Shown here one piece after another: positions 1 to 13,311 of a stretch of 64,000 nt of DNA. Numbering within the stretch: the stretch's first letter is position 1; the number at the start of each line of letters is the position of its first letter. A program made the translations under genes and the position numbers. The stretch lies in NCBI RefSeq assembly GCF_933775445.1, contig NC_065877.1:1798001-1862000 (forward strand), given 5' to 3'. The stretch is from Argentina anserina (Eukaryota; Streptophyta; Magnoliopsida; Rosales; Rosaceae). The notes beneath the pieces are model-generated. The model searched no databases. It was not told where the DNA came from and was given only the letters and a program-made list of their open reading frames with translations.

Positions 1-180
1 AAAATATCAGTGCAATAAAAAGATAAAAGTAAAAGAAGTGGTATTATTATTATTATTATTTGAAATGCAGACAATTTTTCTATAGAAGCTAAATGAGTGT
101 CATTGATATTCATATAATATTAAAAATGCAAAGGTTCAAAGTATTCTTCACTTCTACATTTATGCTTACCTATCACTTAC

Positions 181-2646
181 AAATCTCCACTTGTCGATGT
201 CCAAGGCATCCATACCAACATAGAGGAAGATAAAAATCTCGCAAACAAATGACAAGGTCGCAAAAGCATGCCTAACAACAAGTCACAAAAATTTAACAGT
301 TAAATACATGACCTTTTGAAATTAATTCTGAGATTATTGCTTTGAAACGGAATCTAAGTAATGTTTAGAAACTAGAAAGCCATACTTGGTCGTGACTCTT
401 GAACTCTCTGTCACATTGTGCCAGGTGTAATGGGACATAACAATCCCACAAAAGAACACAGTGAGAATGGCACTCAAATAGAATAGCTGCAAAACATATC
501 AAATATATCATCAATCATGACTTCAGTAATATAGCTAAAGCAATCAGAGCTGCACAGATTATATTAGAGCTGACAAGGAGGGTGAAGAAGCACCCTGAGC
601 CTTTTGTAAAAGTCTCAGAGTAGAAGGAAACCTCACCTCAGACAGTATATATGAAAGGTATGCCATGAGCATCATAAGAGCAACCTCACGATCAGTAGAG
701 TGCCTAAATATGCCAGAAAGCAAGTTGTCAGAAAAAGAATCTATTTTAGAACCAACTTACACATAGAAACTAAAGACGCTACGATATTAAATAAAATTTA
801 TTTTGGCATAACTTCTAAATCCAACATCATACCTTGCAAAATAAAGCTTTTTGATGATGAAAGCACTTAGCAGCCCTGCCTGCAAAAGAACTAAGTTACA
901 CCATGGAAAAACTCAACATTTTGACTTGACTATGGACAAAGAGATAACTGAAGATAGCTTACAATCACTCCTAGCATGGTGCTTGCAAAAAACAAATACA
1001 CAAAACTGCCCATAAATTGCCAGGCAATTCCGGAATCAATGTGTGTCAGATCAAAGCTCTGGATAGCATTGAAAAGCACCACAGATGTAGCATCGTTAAC
1101 AACTCCCTCCCCAAATACAAGACTGTACAGTAAAGGTGTCTCGTCCTGATTGAGCACCTGCACCAAAGAAATGAAAAATCTAATTAGTTTGGAAACTTGG
1201 TGACTTTTATGAGATTGAAAGCTCAGATGTAAGATATGTGCTTTACCTGCAATGTGCATACAGAATCAGTTGCAGCAAATATTGCACCAATTGCTGCAAA
1301 TTATAAGCTAGAATAGTGAACAACAGAAACAGAATATATATACACTAGGGAAACAAGGAAAGCTAAAATACCGAGATAATCCCCTATGTCCAGCGAACCA
1401 ACGTCTAATTTCTTAAAGATCTGAGTAGCACCTGAATCAAGGAAAGACCAGGAAGCTAAGTATCCACATATTTGTATCGCAAGAAGTCAATACGTAATTC
1501 GCATCATGGAAACCTCAAATAGATAGTTGTGAGATGTACCAAATGCTATGATGCTGCACGATATTAGCGTACCAATAGCACCGAACATTACAATAGTACT
1601 GAAATTGACGAAAAACTGCTTCTTTTTCACCTGAAACCTGGTACAAGTAGCAAAGACGAAAGCATGTATCATAAGCACAGAGAAGAAACACTAGCAATGC
1701 AAAGAAATAGTGTACAATATGGATTATATGAGAATAACCAGGAGGAATGACAGAGATAATTCACTGCTACAAAGAAAGTTGATATTCTAATTGTGAGATA
1801 GATATAATTGGTTTTAAGCTGCTCATAAGAATATTTAAAATAGTTGTGGAAGGTGCATAAACTTTGAAATTAAAGAATTTACAGTGAAAGTTGTAAAATC
1901 TCCAGTTGATTGATTATAAGTTACATGAATCAAGTCTACGGCAGTATGATACTACAATCCCAGTACACCTGTATGAATGGAGAAGTGTACAAGCACATAT
2001 TTCGACGATTATCTCAATTTCATCATTCAAATAAATTCTCTCATATTTTGTAAAGGTAAGCCAGGTGAATCATTTGTAACAAAAGAATGCAAAAGATGCC
2101 AAACTAGCATTGAAGTACACCTTATTATGAAGAAACCAAAACAACAAAGCATGTATATATATCTGTTGCACAAACCATCGACCCTTACATTATCAGATAC
2201 AATCGTTAAACAGCTAAAAGGGACAGAAAACTCACCCAGCATTAAAAATAATCGGTGGTAGAAGGTATATAAAGAAAAGATCTTCACTGAATACTAAAAG
2301 ATGCGAACTTTTTCCTCCACTAATCAGAAGGATCACTATTCCAGTAGACACCCCCTAACAAAAAAAAGTATATTAAAATCCATCAGAATCTGCATATGCT
2401 TCACCATTGCTTTTCCAGATGTTCATTTACAAATTACGAGTAGGCAAAGGAAGTACTCACAATCAAAAGCGCGGTGATCGATTCATTCACCCACTGATTC
2501 TCCTCCAGAAGATGCCCAATCACAATGCAAGCACAAAGGAGTGCCACGAAAAGGTTCAACGAGACCACAGATGAGTGATCAGAAGAAGCTAGATTTTGAA
2601 ATTTGGGTAATTTGGACATCAACATGCTCAATGGAATCGTCGTCAT
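181..2646 (-). CDS. NHX: Vacuolar-type Na+(K+)/H+ exchanger, NHX family (3' part outside window)
   Basis: The product should exchange Na+ or K+ for H+ across the tonoplast. Ten coding exons read on the minus strand: 2461-2646, 2236-2354, 1540-1637, 1372-1431, 1247-1293, 963-1157, 833-879, 637-703, 386-486 and 181-271. All have GT..AG borders and phases agree throughout. They give 337 residues of a family that is usually about 540 long, so the last exons lie left of base 1. Visible family marks are the amiloride-binding stretch FFIYLLPPIIFNAGF (about residues 90-104), the FAATDSVCTLQ segment, GEGVVNDATSVVLFNA (conserved Asp of the ion path) and repeated hydrophobic helices. The start at 2646 gives a short polar N-terminus (MTTIPLSMLMSK) before the first helix, typical of class I NHX proteins. 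No frame break is seen. Membership of the vacuolar class is inferred from these motifs. Confidence 0.95.
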
Positions 2647-3870
2647 TGCATCAGTGTCTTCAACACAACGAATATGCAGCACCTTTATCACAAATTCTTC
2701 AAACCAAAACAATCCTTGTATTCACCAAATTTATGTCTCCGAACTGTCCATCTCAATAACCTTAAATTCCCATAAACCCTATGAGCTCTGCAGTCAAATA
2801 AAAGACCCCAAATGGCCAAAAGTTATTCATAACAGCAGACCAAAAATCTAACCTTTTTCAAAACCCTGATATGCTGTAAGTACAAGCCTTCAAACCCAAA
2901 TTTCAAAAATCTAACCTTTTTCAAAACCCTGATATGCTGTAAGTACAAGCCTTCAAACCCAAATTTCGAATAGCTAACACAGGTCTATACAACAATGCAT
3001 TGTTTGGTTCACCATAAAAATCGATTCTTGGAATATCAAACAACAAATAACAAAACTTCTATCCAATTTTCATTCTCCTCTGTTTTCTTGGAAACCAAAC
3101 AACTCAGAAAGCAATACACATGCATACATAAACATACATATATAGACACACACATATGTTATCATTTTGTTAGTGTAATTACTAATAAGAAATGCTTACC
3201 AGAAAGGTTTGGAGAACATGCATAACAGCACAAACAGAAAGCAGAGGAGGAGCTAGTGCCCAACAGAAATGTCAAATTGCGTCTTGTGGTTCGGCTACAA
3301 TGTCAAATTGAGGCTTCTGATTCAGGGTTTTGGAGATTAAAATCTTTGACGCAGAAAAAGAACAAAGAGTTCCAACAGAGAAAGATCACCTGGAACTCAA
3401 ATTTCTGCTTTCAAAAGATATAACAAAAGCTGGGAAAATGCGACAGAGACTGTTGCTTCGATTTGGGTCAGGAGAAAAATGGGGATTGTGGAAACCTCTG
3501 GAACAGAAAAGAGAAAGAGGAAGAGAGAAAGGCCAAAATGGAGAAGACTTGAGATAGAGATGCGTGAGATTGATGAAAGTTAAAAACAGGGGAGGGAGGA
3601 TCCCAAACGAAACAGAGCAAGACAAATGTCTGATCTGCTGCGGTCTTGTGTAGATTAATGAGGGAGGTTGTAAGGATCTTTACCGTTGATATCACTGAGT
3701 AGAAGAGATGGGGATGAATTGACGGTGGGGAGGTGGGAGTGGAGGTGGAGGGTTTGTCTGTGGTGAAGTAACGGATTGCTGCCGGTTGAGGAAGCTGAAA
3801 GGCAAAACACATCATCACTATTCGGATTTTTATTTTTCCTTTTTAGTCCTACACACACATAAATTATATA
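2647..3870 (-). promoter_or_regulatory. Upstream/leader region of the NHX gene
   Basis: No other coding exon is evident here. Vacuolar NHX genes often have an intron in the 5' leader, and the pyrimidine-rich minus-strand stretch around 3380-3830 (runs of CTTT and TTTCTC) would suit a transcribed leader exon. I could not fix a transcription start or a leader splice pair. The region also holds the 63-bp tandem duplication listed separately. Confidence 0.35.
2841..2966. repeat. 63-bp tandem duplication, two copies
   Basis: The block beginning CAAAAATCTAACCTTTTTC at 2841 is repeated at 2904 with an offset of 63 bases and almost no difference. It lies upstream of the NHX start codon, in leader or leader-intron sequence. 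The near identity implies a recent duplication. Confidence 0.9.
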
Positions 3871-6529
3871 ACGAGTAAATTAGTGGAAAGGATAATTGGA
3901 GGGTCTTAAATTAGAACAATATCTCGTTTGGCTTGTGTTACTCTCTTATTTGGTCTAGTTTGTTATGAAAAATTTGGAAACATTTTAATGCAATTATGTT
4001 TTGTTATTATATAATCTCGAATTATAAAACGGCCCACAAAGTGAAAAGTATCTAAATAATGAGTTTGTAGACTCTTTACTTCTTTAGACACTAATTTTGA
4101 ACACGGTTTCGAATCAAGTTGTCATCATCTAGTTCTCCAACTTTATCAACTTGTAGATTGTGCACTTAACCACATGTGATTGAAGAGTCTAATCATGTTG
4201 ACTGTGAACCGGCTACAATCAAGACGTGATCTTAGACGACCTAAGATGAATACACCAATAAAAACTTTGTTGCTTATGTCGTAATTGTTTTCAACATGTA
4301 TCCAATCTAATGATACTAATCATTATGTAAGCAATGACTTATAAGAGTTAAAATCCGAATTTATTCCAATTCGATCGGAAATAAATTTGCCGACTACCAT
4401 TCTTGTGTCCACCATTTTAAATTTATGACATGTGTCTAATTACTCAATTATTATCTAAATATAAGTTGAGAAAAAACACATATCATTAATTTAAAAAAGT
4501 TAACAAAAAAATTGTGATTGACAAATTTACTCTTAACTCGATCAGCTTGAAAATTTCGGCCAAATTAATCAATATATTCGTAATGACCAGGCAAGTGCAA
4601 ACAAGTTGGCCAGTGAGAGTAGAACACCGGCCTGACTCCACTGGCTTAGTTCAAGTACATCCGGTCCAAAAGGCCAAGAAGAACCCACGTGAATCTTAAC
4701 TTGATCGTTGACACTATGACACTTCATGCCTATGAACCACGGAAAACTATGATGCCATATTTTCCTTCTCACTTGTTTTCCATATCTGTAAAATTGCTCC
4801 TACTTATCATTATTGGTTTTTGTTGTGACAACAATCTAAAGATTATCCTAATCCTATGCTTTGTTTGTTTTGGGTTTTGTTAATCATATTAGTTCATTTT
4901 TGTATTTGAGGGTTTCCAATTCCTGGATTCCACCTGTTATGTTTGGGATCTAGATCTTGGTAGGGTGTGTGTGAAGATCATTAGTATATTTCGATGATTA
5001 GCCAACTTGACCAACTTTTTGAGAGTAACGTATCATGAATGGCAATGCATTATGGCAAGGTTCATGTGAGAATGGCTCCAAAATATCATCTAAACTTCTA
5101 TTGGGAAAATAGTTATATTCATACTAAAAACTTATTCGGTAAAATAAAAATATGTATTACATTTCGCCGATTTGTTATATTCTAAAGTTTTGTGTTTAAT
5201 ATATATACATGATTTATTAAGAATTTTGTTATCAACTTGGAGAAGTTAAACAAGTAGTTTGATGTTGTATTAACCAAAAAAATATATAGTAATTTAAGTC
5301 GCAAGAGAAGGACATGTATCATAGAGATATATACTCACTTGAGAGTTTTGGCTGCATGTGGCCATGGGTATATAATGCTGGTTAACGAACTCTGAAAATT
5401 TGGATATCATGAAACTCAATTGTCTACCTCCTTAGATATACTATGTATAATTCCTTAAATTTTCATGTATTGAATTCACAAATTAGAAGAGAGTGAAGTT
5501 AGCTTATTCATTTTATTGTTTTTCAATGAAAATTTCATAATAGTAAGGTAATGTGTTCACCACGTACTTGCACGTGTTGTTATTCATCTCAGCAAATCAT
5601 TCTATGAAGTAATGGACAAGGGGCCAACAATCTCTGAAAAGTCTCGTGCGGCGGGGAGGCATGCAAGCTTATCTTGCCCAAGCTAGAAATAAGATTAGTA
5701 CAAGCTTTGCTGCAAGCAACAAATTCAGGATTAGTTAGGGTATTAAAATGAATATAGATAATTGACGGGCTCATTTGGATGGGTACCATTTAATGACATT
5801 CATTAACAGCTAATTTTCTTAATGCATGATGATAACAGATCTCAAATACGAAACTTCACGAGGCCACAGTTACTATAGTCATAAGTTCTGTGATGTACTC
5901 CTTCAGTTCCAAAAAATACATAATTTAATTTCCTGTTTGGGATTTGGTTTTTCAGTGATACTTAAGAGTTACTTGTATGGTATTTTGGATTTTGAATTCA
6001 GGTGAATATTTTTTAAAAGACATGTAAGGATATTCATTCGAGAAGTAAGTGAGGATTATTATCGCTACTATGACACTTCATAATTATATATGAAAATATG
6101 CACATCGTGATAGACATTTTGTCCGAGATGAATAAAGGGAAGGTGGTGGAGATGAGAAAGATGATGATGACGTAGAAGAACAAAATCATCATGGTGCACA
6201 AGAAATAGTTACATTAAGAAACATGATTGCTCAAAATTTGATGGATGTGCATGTTTGAGTGTTTATGTATTTACATGATCCTAATTAAAACCAAGTTATC
6301 AATATAAGAATATATTTTAAGATTATTTTAAAACTATCTAATATTAATGTCATATATTTTTATTATTTTAAAATAAAATTGACCAAAAATTATCTTACAT
6401 GGCCAAATTGGTCATTTGACAAATTAAAAGCATAAGCCAGTTTGAGTTTACCAAACGTTCTGTCATTACTTCTGTTACTAACAGCCACTTATATAAGCAA
6501 GTTTACCAAACAATCAACTTCTTTACTTA
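3871..6529. other. Intergenic DNA, no gene recognised
   Basis: This is AT-rich sequence with only short chance reading frames. I found no splice-consistent exon chain, RNA gene or clear element ends. It separates the divergent side of the NHX gene from the inverted-repeat element that follows. Confidence 0.6.
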
Positions 6530-7422
6530 TGGCGACAGATCCGGCGCCGCAATCTCACGTGGCATGCACGTCACCTTGCTATGTCAGTAATTATAATAAT
6601 TACAAATGTCATTTTTGAATGAAAATACAATCTTATCATTGTTAATCCAACGGATCTAGATTATTATTAAAAAAATTATAATTCCTTTTTATATCATTTA
6701 TTTTTTCAAAATGTAATAAAAATGTGATATATACAAAATATGCTTGAAATATATATGTGTGTGTGTGTATGTGTGCGCGCGGGCGATATATATATCTATA
6801 TGTGTGTGTGATGCCTATATGGTAATTGTATTAATTAATTATAGCTATTAATTAATCGTAAATGTAAATTAATTAAATAAAAAAATCATGAATCTTGACA
6901 TATTTGTCACTAGAAAAATTGTCATTGATATAATTGAATTAAATATGGTATTAATTAAGATATGTATATTCTAAAAAAAATAACATTTGTTACCTTACAA
7001 ATCCCATTAAATCGATTATACCATAACAAAAAGAATATTTCATTTCAGAAAAAAAATCAAAAGAATCTTATCAAAAGTTTCATCTAAATATAAATGTTGT
7101 AGTTATATTACATCGTCTAAAATTTAAAAATAAATATATTTTGTGCACATATATATATATATATTTCGCGCGTGCACACACGTATTTCAAGCATATTTTC
7201 GTAAATTTCAATTTTTTATATTGTATTTTAGAAGCATTATTGTGATGAAAAAGAAGAAATGATAAAAAGAACAAACAAATTATAATAATTTAGAACCGTT
7301 AGATTAACAAGGATATGATTGTATTTTCATTTAAAATGATATTTTTATATAATTTTAATTGTTAATGCAAAAGTGTGACGTGACATGTCACGTATGATTG
7401 TGACGCCGGATTTGGCGTTATA
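6530..7422. mobile_element. Non-autonomous DNA transposon with long terminal inverted repeats (MULE/foldback type)
   Basis: The left end reads GGCGACAGATCCGGCG and the right end, reverse-complemented, reads GCCAAATCCGGCGTCAC. The similarity continues inward for more than 200 bases: GAAAATACAATC followed by TTGTTAATC and CAACGG or TAACGG is found in the same order on both arms. The centre is AT-rich with TG/TA microsatellites (about 6755-6815 and 7148-7190). No transposase reading frame remains. Long, diverged arms suit a Mutator-like foldback element. I could not establish a 9-bp target duplication, so the superfamily is tentative. Confidence 0.7.
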
Positions 7423-8685
7423 TTATGGTGCCCTAATACTCAAAAAAAAAAACTTCACAACAACAAATATGAAGCTCGACTAAGGTGTACGTGAATATCG
7501 TTCGTAAGCTGAAAGGTAAGCAAGAATCAATATTTAGAAGCTGCCAACTTTTGTGGAATAATACATTACTTCATCTCTTGTTTCTGGTACGGTCATTCCA
7601 GATTGTCATTTTGTTTATGAAATCCATATGGCAGTGATCGAGCTTATGAACCAATCTCTTGATGTTGCATACATGCTAATTAATACTGATGATTGAAACA
7701 AACATATACATCAGGTGAGAGTAGTTAAGGATCCGGATGATTGATATGGTATATATACTTATATAGCGTGCAGACATGTTAATTTTGAGTCTAGAGTACG
7801 TGACGCATATATACTTGTTCTCCTTGTGCTGACTGATCTGAACAGCTAGCTAGGGTTCTTCGATCTGGTTCTCGATCAGTTAGGAGGCCATGTTGCCATG
7901 ATGGTCCAAGGAGCTAGTTAATTAGCTAGCTAGTATATATGAGCAGTGGCAGATCCAGGATTCACAATTTGGGGGATTTGGATTTTTTCCTCAACTGACG
8001 AAATGATAAAAATTTGTAGTGCATAAAATATTCAACTATAATATATTAAACATATACCTTATTGATGTGAAAATAGCAATCCATTCAACATTTTCATAAG
8101 TTTAGTCAATTGCAAAAGAAAATTTTTGGAATTGATCAAAGACCTTAATCAAAATTAATACACAATGAAAATAAAATAGATTAATTACATGTTGAAGAAA
8201 TCAAAGAAATAACAAAACTTCAAAACCAAGCATGCAAAACTACACCATATGCATATATGGCATGTACTTAAGTAAGTATAGGTAAGTACCCTGTATATGA
8301 GCTTTTAAGTTGGTATTTTGAGTTCATATATGGTTTATGGCTAGGGTTCGAATTATTTGCATTGCAAGGGCGGTTGTCCTTTGATTTTTATTTTGTTTGA
8401 AAAAAAAAAGCGGTTGTCCGATCCCTAGATTACCACATTGCGTTTGTACGGTGAATCTAATTTCACATGTGTTCTTCTTCATCATCAACATTATTCGGTG
8501 CAGTTTATGCATACATAAACACGAAAAGGACTATTGGCATGGAAGGATCCATACCACTTGAAGCGAGTTGTGCTGAGCAAGATATTACAGCAACAAAGCC
8601 ACGCATGTATGCAGGCTCACAAATTCTCAATTATTTGAACCAACTCAACCGGGGTGATGTTGGTATCTTAACGATGGGAGTTTAT
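7423..8685. other. Intergenic DNA with repeat debris
   Basis: No gene is supported. The stretch near 7940-7990 (AGTGGCAGATCCAGGATTC) looks like the edge of a dispersed plant repeat. An 81-codon frame at 8467-8712 runs into the adjacent LTR and has no recognised similarity. Confidence 0.5.
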
Positions 8686-11609
8686 TGTAATACCCCGGAA
8701 ATTAGTAACTAATTTCCAAGGACTAGTCCGAGATTTTATGTTAGTCAGTGCCCCTATGGGGGGGGGGGGGACAAAAGTATTCATTTAAAAAAAAATTAAA
8801 AATTGACTTTTTATTCGTTGGTTTTCTCTAAAAACTTTCTTCACGAAAATTATAGAGCACGTCAATACGAGTTCGTAAATACACGGCATGCATAAATCGG
8901 ACGTCAAACGAAAAAGTTACGAATCAGAAACGATGTTGGGGTATTTTTTGGAAGTAGTAAAAATATGAGTAGAAAAGAGGAAACTCTAACATAAAAAATC
9001 AGACTTTTCAAAAGGCACTGAATTCTCTCTCTCTCTCTCTCTCTCTCATCTGTCTCTCTCTCCACTGTGTCAATCTTCTCCGGCTTCTTTCTCCCTCGTT
9101 CAGCCACCAAACCAGTCGCTGCTAGTCGTGTTGGAACCGCGTGACCAACCTGTTCAACCCTAGGGTGGTGGTGCACTGCCCCTCACCGTCTAGCCATTAC
9201 AGCGACGTCGTGAAGCCGTGCGGCCTCATCGACATATCTCATTCTTCCGGCCATCAATCTGATTGCCACTTGTCCCATTCGAACCTCCTCCATCTCACCT
9301 TTCGATATAGCCCATCCTCGAGCCACGCTGTGACCGTAGGAAGAGCTGCGACACCCGCAAGGTCCGGCCACCGTGGGCGACGTGGTTGTGGCATTTTCCG
9401 ATGTTGTCTCGGCTCAAGGTCACTGATTTCCGACCTTAATCCATCATATGCGCACGTTTTAAGCCATTAGGAGACTTGATTCGACCTGCAACTCGTTGTT
9501 TGAAACTCAAGTTCACTGTCTACGTCTTTGCTGTTTTCAGGCCACTTCCCGGCCAAGTTGGGTTTCGCTCTAGGTATAAGAAGTGTTTATTTCATTGTGA
9601 TCTATAAGTTTCATGTTTGGGTTGTGGTGTTGTAAGAAGGTTGGAGTGTTGGCATGTGGGGCCCACGCGCTGCCACATAGGGCCGCGTGTCCGGTCTTGT
9701 TTTAGGTAATTTTTTACTTCATAGCGATGTGCTCGTCAATACGAGCATGTACATATATAATTTTCATGTGTTAGATTAACTCTTAAGTATGTTAGTTGTT
9801 TTCGGAAATTTGGCTATTATCGGTTTGAATCGTGGAGGTTTGACTTGGACATTGGTGTAGTGTTGCTAAGGTGTTGGTTCTTCGGTGACCTTGGTAGGTC
9901 AAGGAGAAAGGTTGTCGCTTCGGCAATCTTTGGGTTAGATATAAGAGTGGAGTTGTAGGCTTAAGTAATGTGTTGGTTAGTTGCTAAGTTTCAAATTGTC
10001 ACTTAGGTGCTTGATTGGAAGCATAGTGCTTGCTTTGGGTGTTATTGAAGGCATTGCTGGAGCGATAAGGTGAGTAAAAACTTATTTGATGCAAGTTCAT
10101 ATATGGTTTTAAACGTAGTTCATATGTCTTCAACTTATAAAATTGGTTCCTACAAATATGCTCTATTTTAAATTACATGAACTTGTTTGTCTACTATTCA
10201 TGTGAAGTAAATCATTATTTTAAAAGAAAAAATGATTTGAAGAACTTTTGTGATTATGGACATTAGGTAATGCATGTGATTATTGTTGGAGTTAGTGGGA
10301 GGTTATGGATATAATATAGTCATATTATATATGTGTATTTAATGGTAATAATATTATACATATATACATAACTATGTTATATTGTGTAATGATCTTGTTC
10401 ATGGTAGTGGAATTGAGGAATATGTGATATTTGTGACCTTTGAAGGGTGAGTAAAACTTTTTTCAGAATTTTATTTCCTTGTCTTAAGGTAATGAAAAAT
10501 TATTGGAGAAAATCTATTTTGTTTTAAAATCATATAAACTTGATCGTCAACGATTCATAGGTAAGTAAAATAATTTCCTTTATAAAAATTACTCCAATGA
10601 TTTTCTCATACAAAAGTGAATTATTGGTTGTAAGATAACTTGATTTTTGGTGTGCATATAATGAATATAAATTTTTCATATAATTATATTGTTGATGCGA
10701 GTACAGAATAGTTATAAGGACTTGATGTATATGTATGCTGAATGTAATTGGTTAATGATGTGAGTGTACATTGTTAGTAGTGAACTATGATTGGTATTGT
10801 GGATATCATGATGTTGAGTTGGTTATGTGACTCGGTGAAGACGTTGGTTTGGTAACCAACATTGTAGTCATAGGTTAGGGTCTCTCCTATGTGGCGAAAG
10901 AGACCTATGTTGTGTAATGGTTACGATCTCTCATGAGTGGCATATGAGATTGTTGATCCATTCTTAGTGGCAAAGGGGATCTTGATCCCTCATTAGAGGG
11001 AATATTATTTTTAGGTATTTAATCCCTCCTTAGTGGCAAAGGGAATCATCAGGCCTGAATGTGTTATAGATAATGACTTTGATTATTATGCCAAGAGTGA
11101 ATTAGAAAGTGGGGTAAAAGTGTACCTCTTACTTGCCTAAGAAGAACTCTAATGTTGTGTAGGTTAGTGGTGGTGTGAGTTTATTCTTAAATAAAAGTCT
11201 TTGTTTTTGTGAGTTAACCCATTTAAATTTATTTTACTCACACGAGTTTATCGGGTTTATTTTTTTACAACTCGGTGCACTAATCTATGTTGTAGTGGTT
11301 GATCTTGCAGGTGAGGGACAACGAGGTTGAGGTACAAACAACATTTTTTTGGGATAGCTAGAACGTGAGGACCTTGACTTGGTAGTTTCATAGAATTGTA
11401 ACAAGTTAGAGTGAGATGTCCATTTCCATTTTGTTTCAAGTTGTAAAAAATTGACGATGTATATAACTTAAGTTGATTGAGTTGCACCTTCAAATTCAGT
11501 CTTGATTCTTGGTAATTTGCAATACATTTTAAAGTATTATTTGTTTGAGTTACTATTGTTCACACCTTAAAATTTGAATTTTATTATGTCAAAATTTGGA
11601 GTCGTGACA
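8686..11609 (+). mobile_element. Solo LTR of a retrotransposon, with exact 5-bp target duplication
   Basis: The unit starts TGTAATACCCCGG and ends GTCGTGACA, the TG..CA form of plant LTRs. It is flanked on both sides by TTTAT (8681-8685 and 11610-11614), a perfect 5-bp target duplication. At 2924 bp it is a long LTR. No gag, pol or primer-binding site is present, so the internal region has been lost, most simply by LTR-LTR recombination. Inside are a (TC)n tract at 9024-9047 and diverged sub-repeats around 10860-11050 built on AGTGGCAAAGGGGATC-like units. It is related in reverse orientation to the LTR at 38610-41191. The TGTAAxxCCC start is common in Ty3/Gypsy LTRs, but lineage cannot be fixed without pol. 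Confidence 0.85.
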
Positions 11610-11614
11610 TTTAT

Positions 11615-12430
11615 AATATAATTTCACTATGACTAAAAGTCAAAAACTCTACATTATGTATTCGTTGAAATTTTGGCGCGTCCACATAAAAAGATCATAG
11701 TGTTGATTCTATATGCATCATCAACCACGTACTCATCTTAAGAGTTAAGTAAAAACATGCATAACCAAACTAAACTATACCCGCTACATCACGTATTCAT
11801 ATTAATCCATCACTTTCACCCTCCAATTGTATCCAAAACCAAATGATTTTTGCTTAAGTTAGAGAGATTTGTGACTTCCAAGTTTCAAGTTCCAATTACG
11901 TATTGCTTGTACAAAGTCTTTCAAATTCTTAGGGAAAACAGACTTCCAAAATGCAACTACATGCATGCACAACCTAACGCACTTGGTATTTGAACTCGAA
12001 CTTGACAGTCATACAGACATTGTGTGTTAAGATGCATAACAGTTCATTGTAAAATTACGGCCTGCCGGGAAGACTAGAAAGGAAAACGTTATATAGTCGA
12101 CCGGAAGATTTGAACAGATTCACCACCTATGTCATAATAGAACCCCAGCTATATATGTAGTGCAACACATAAGCACTTTAAGATGCCAAGGAGCCTTTCA
12201 CCAACTGATTTGCATACATATGTAGTTTCGTCTTGTAGTTCCACCAATAAAGAAGTTGGACTGTTAGGTTTAAGAATTCTGAACATCTGTTCTAAAGAAA
12301 AGTAGATGAGCCGACCTGCTCGATCTGAACTTACAGCGCGCTATGTGATCGTACGTGTCATACGTCGACAAGCTTCAGGAACGAATACTTAATCACTAAG
12401 CTTAGCTTCTCTCTCGTTGACGATCTTACA
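11615..12430. other. Intergenic DNA upstream of the glycine-rich protein gene
   Basis: No exon, RNA gene or element end was recognised. The right part presumably holds the upstream control region of the next gene. Confidence 0.5.
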
Positions 12431-12437
12431 AGAATCC

Positions 12438-12446
12438 TATAAATAT
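12438..12446 (+). promoter_or_regulatory. TATA box of the glycine-rich protein gene
   Basis: CTATAAATA lies about 110 bases before the start codon at 12553. That leaves room for a leader of about 80 bases, with no upstream ATG noticed between the likely start site and the gene. Confidence 0.6.
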
Positions 12447-12552
12447 CCAGAATTCCATATCGAGGATATCAATCTCAGTTTCAATAATAACTAAACACCT
12501 ACATTGCAGTTTCATTTCCGAGGATCAAAAGAAGCTTTATCAGGTTAGAGAG

Positions 12553-13018
12553 ATGCCTCCACATGGACCTCACGGTGGAGGAGGTGGTCCTCACGGCGGT
12601 GGTGGATTTGGACCAGGCGGCCATGGTGGTGGCGGCGGGGGTTTTGGACCGTTCGGCTGCATAGGAGCCCTCTGTGGCGGCATAGGCAGCGTTGTGTCAT
12701 CTTGGTGAGTTTTCATATACTTTTACTACATTGTATAAATAGTTATATGTATTATATGTACATCGATCGATACGTACGCTAGCTTGGTAACTTTTTTGAG
12801 GTGATTCAATTGATTAAGTCGATCTGCTGGGTTCGTTAATTTGTTATGCATCCAGTGCCTATATCCTGTGCTGCTGCTGCCTACTGGATAATTGCTTTGG
12901 TCGGGGTGGTCCTCACGGTGGCGGTGGTGGACCTCACGGCGGCGGCGGACCTCATGGTGGGGGGTTTGGCGGGGGTGGAGGTGGAGGACGTGGTGGTGGT
13001 GGTGGTGGGCGCTTCTGA
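12553..13018 (+). CDS. Small glycine/histidine-rich protein with a cysteine cluster
   Basis: Two exons, 12553-12704 and 12856-13018, joined by a GT..AG intron, give 104 residues. The N-terminal half is built of G-P-H-G-G-G units (PHGPHGGGGGPHGGGG). The middle, residues about 36-66, is hydrophobic and Cys-rich (FGCIGALCGGIGSVVSSC, then YILCCCCLLDNCF). The C-terminus returns to PHGGGG repeats and ends GRGGGGGGRF. Reading through the intron would stop at once after Trp, and splicing restores the frame exactly. There is no classical signal peptide. The Cys/hydrophobic core resembles short membrane-associated Cys-rich modules of stress-induced plant proteins, but I cannot assign a named family. 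A cell-wall or membrane role is inference. Confidence 0.7.
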
Positions 13019-13311
13019 TCATCAGATCATCTGCATGCTTTGTGATCTGCTGGTTGTGATCAAATATACATGCATATATGCATCATGTAATAAGGTAGCA
13101 GAGAGATACTGGCATTTTCCTGCAGTTGTAGGCTTTTAGCTAGCAAATTTTCAACTCAAATTCCTGTGTATTCCTTTTAATTTCCATTTGTAAAAATTTG
13201 TTTTCTCAAGGTTGCGTGCATTGTACTACTATATGCTTGATTTACCCACAGCAACAGGCAGTACTATATATGATGGCAACATTTGCATTTAAATTAGTTG
13301 AAGTACTCGAT

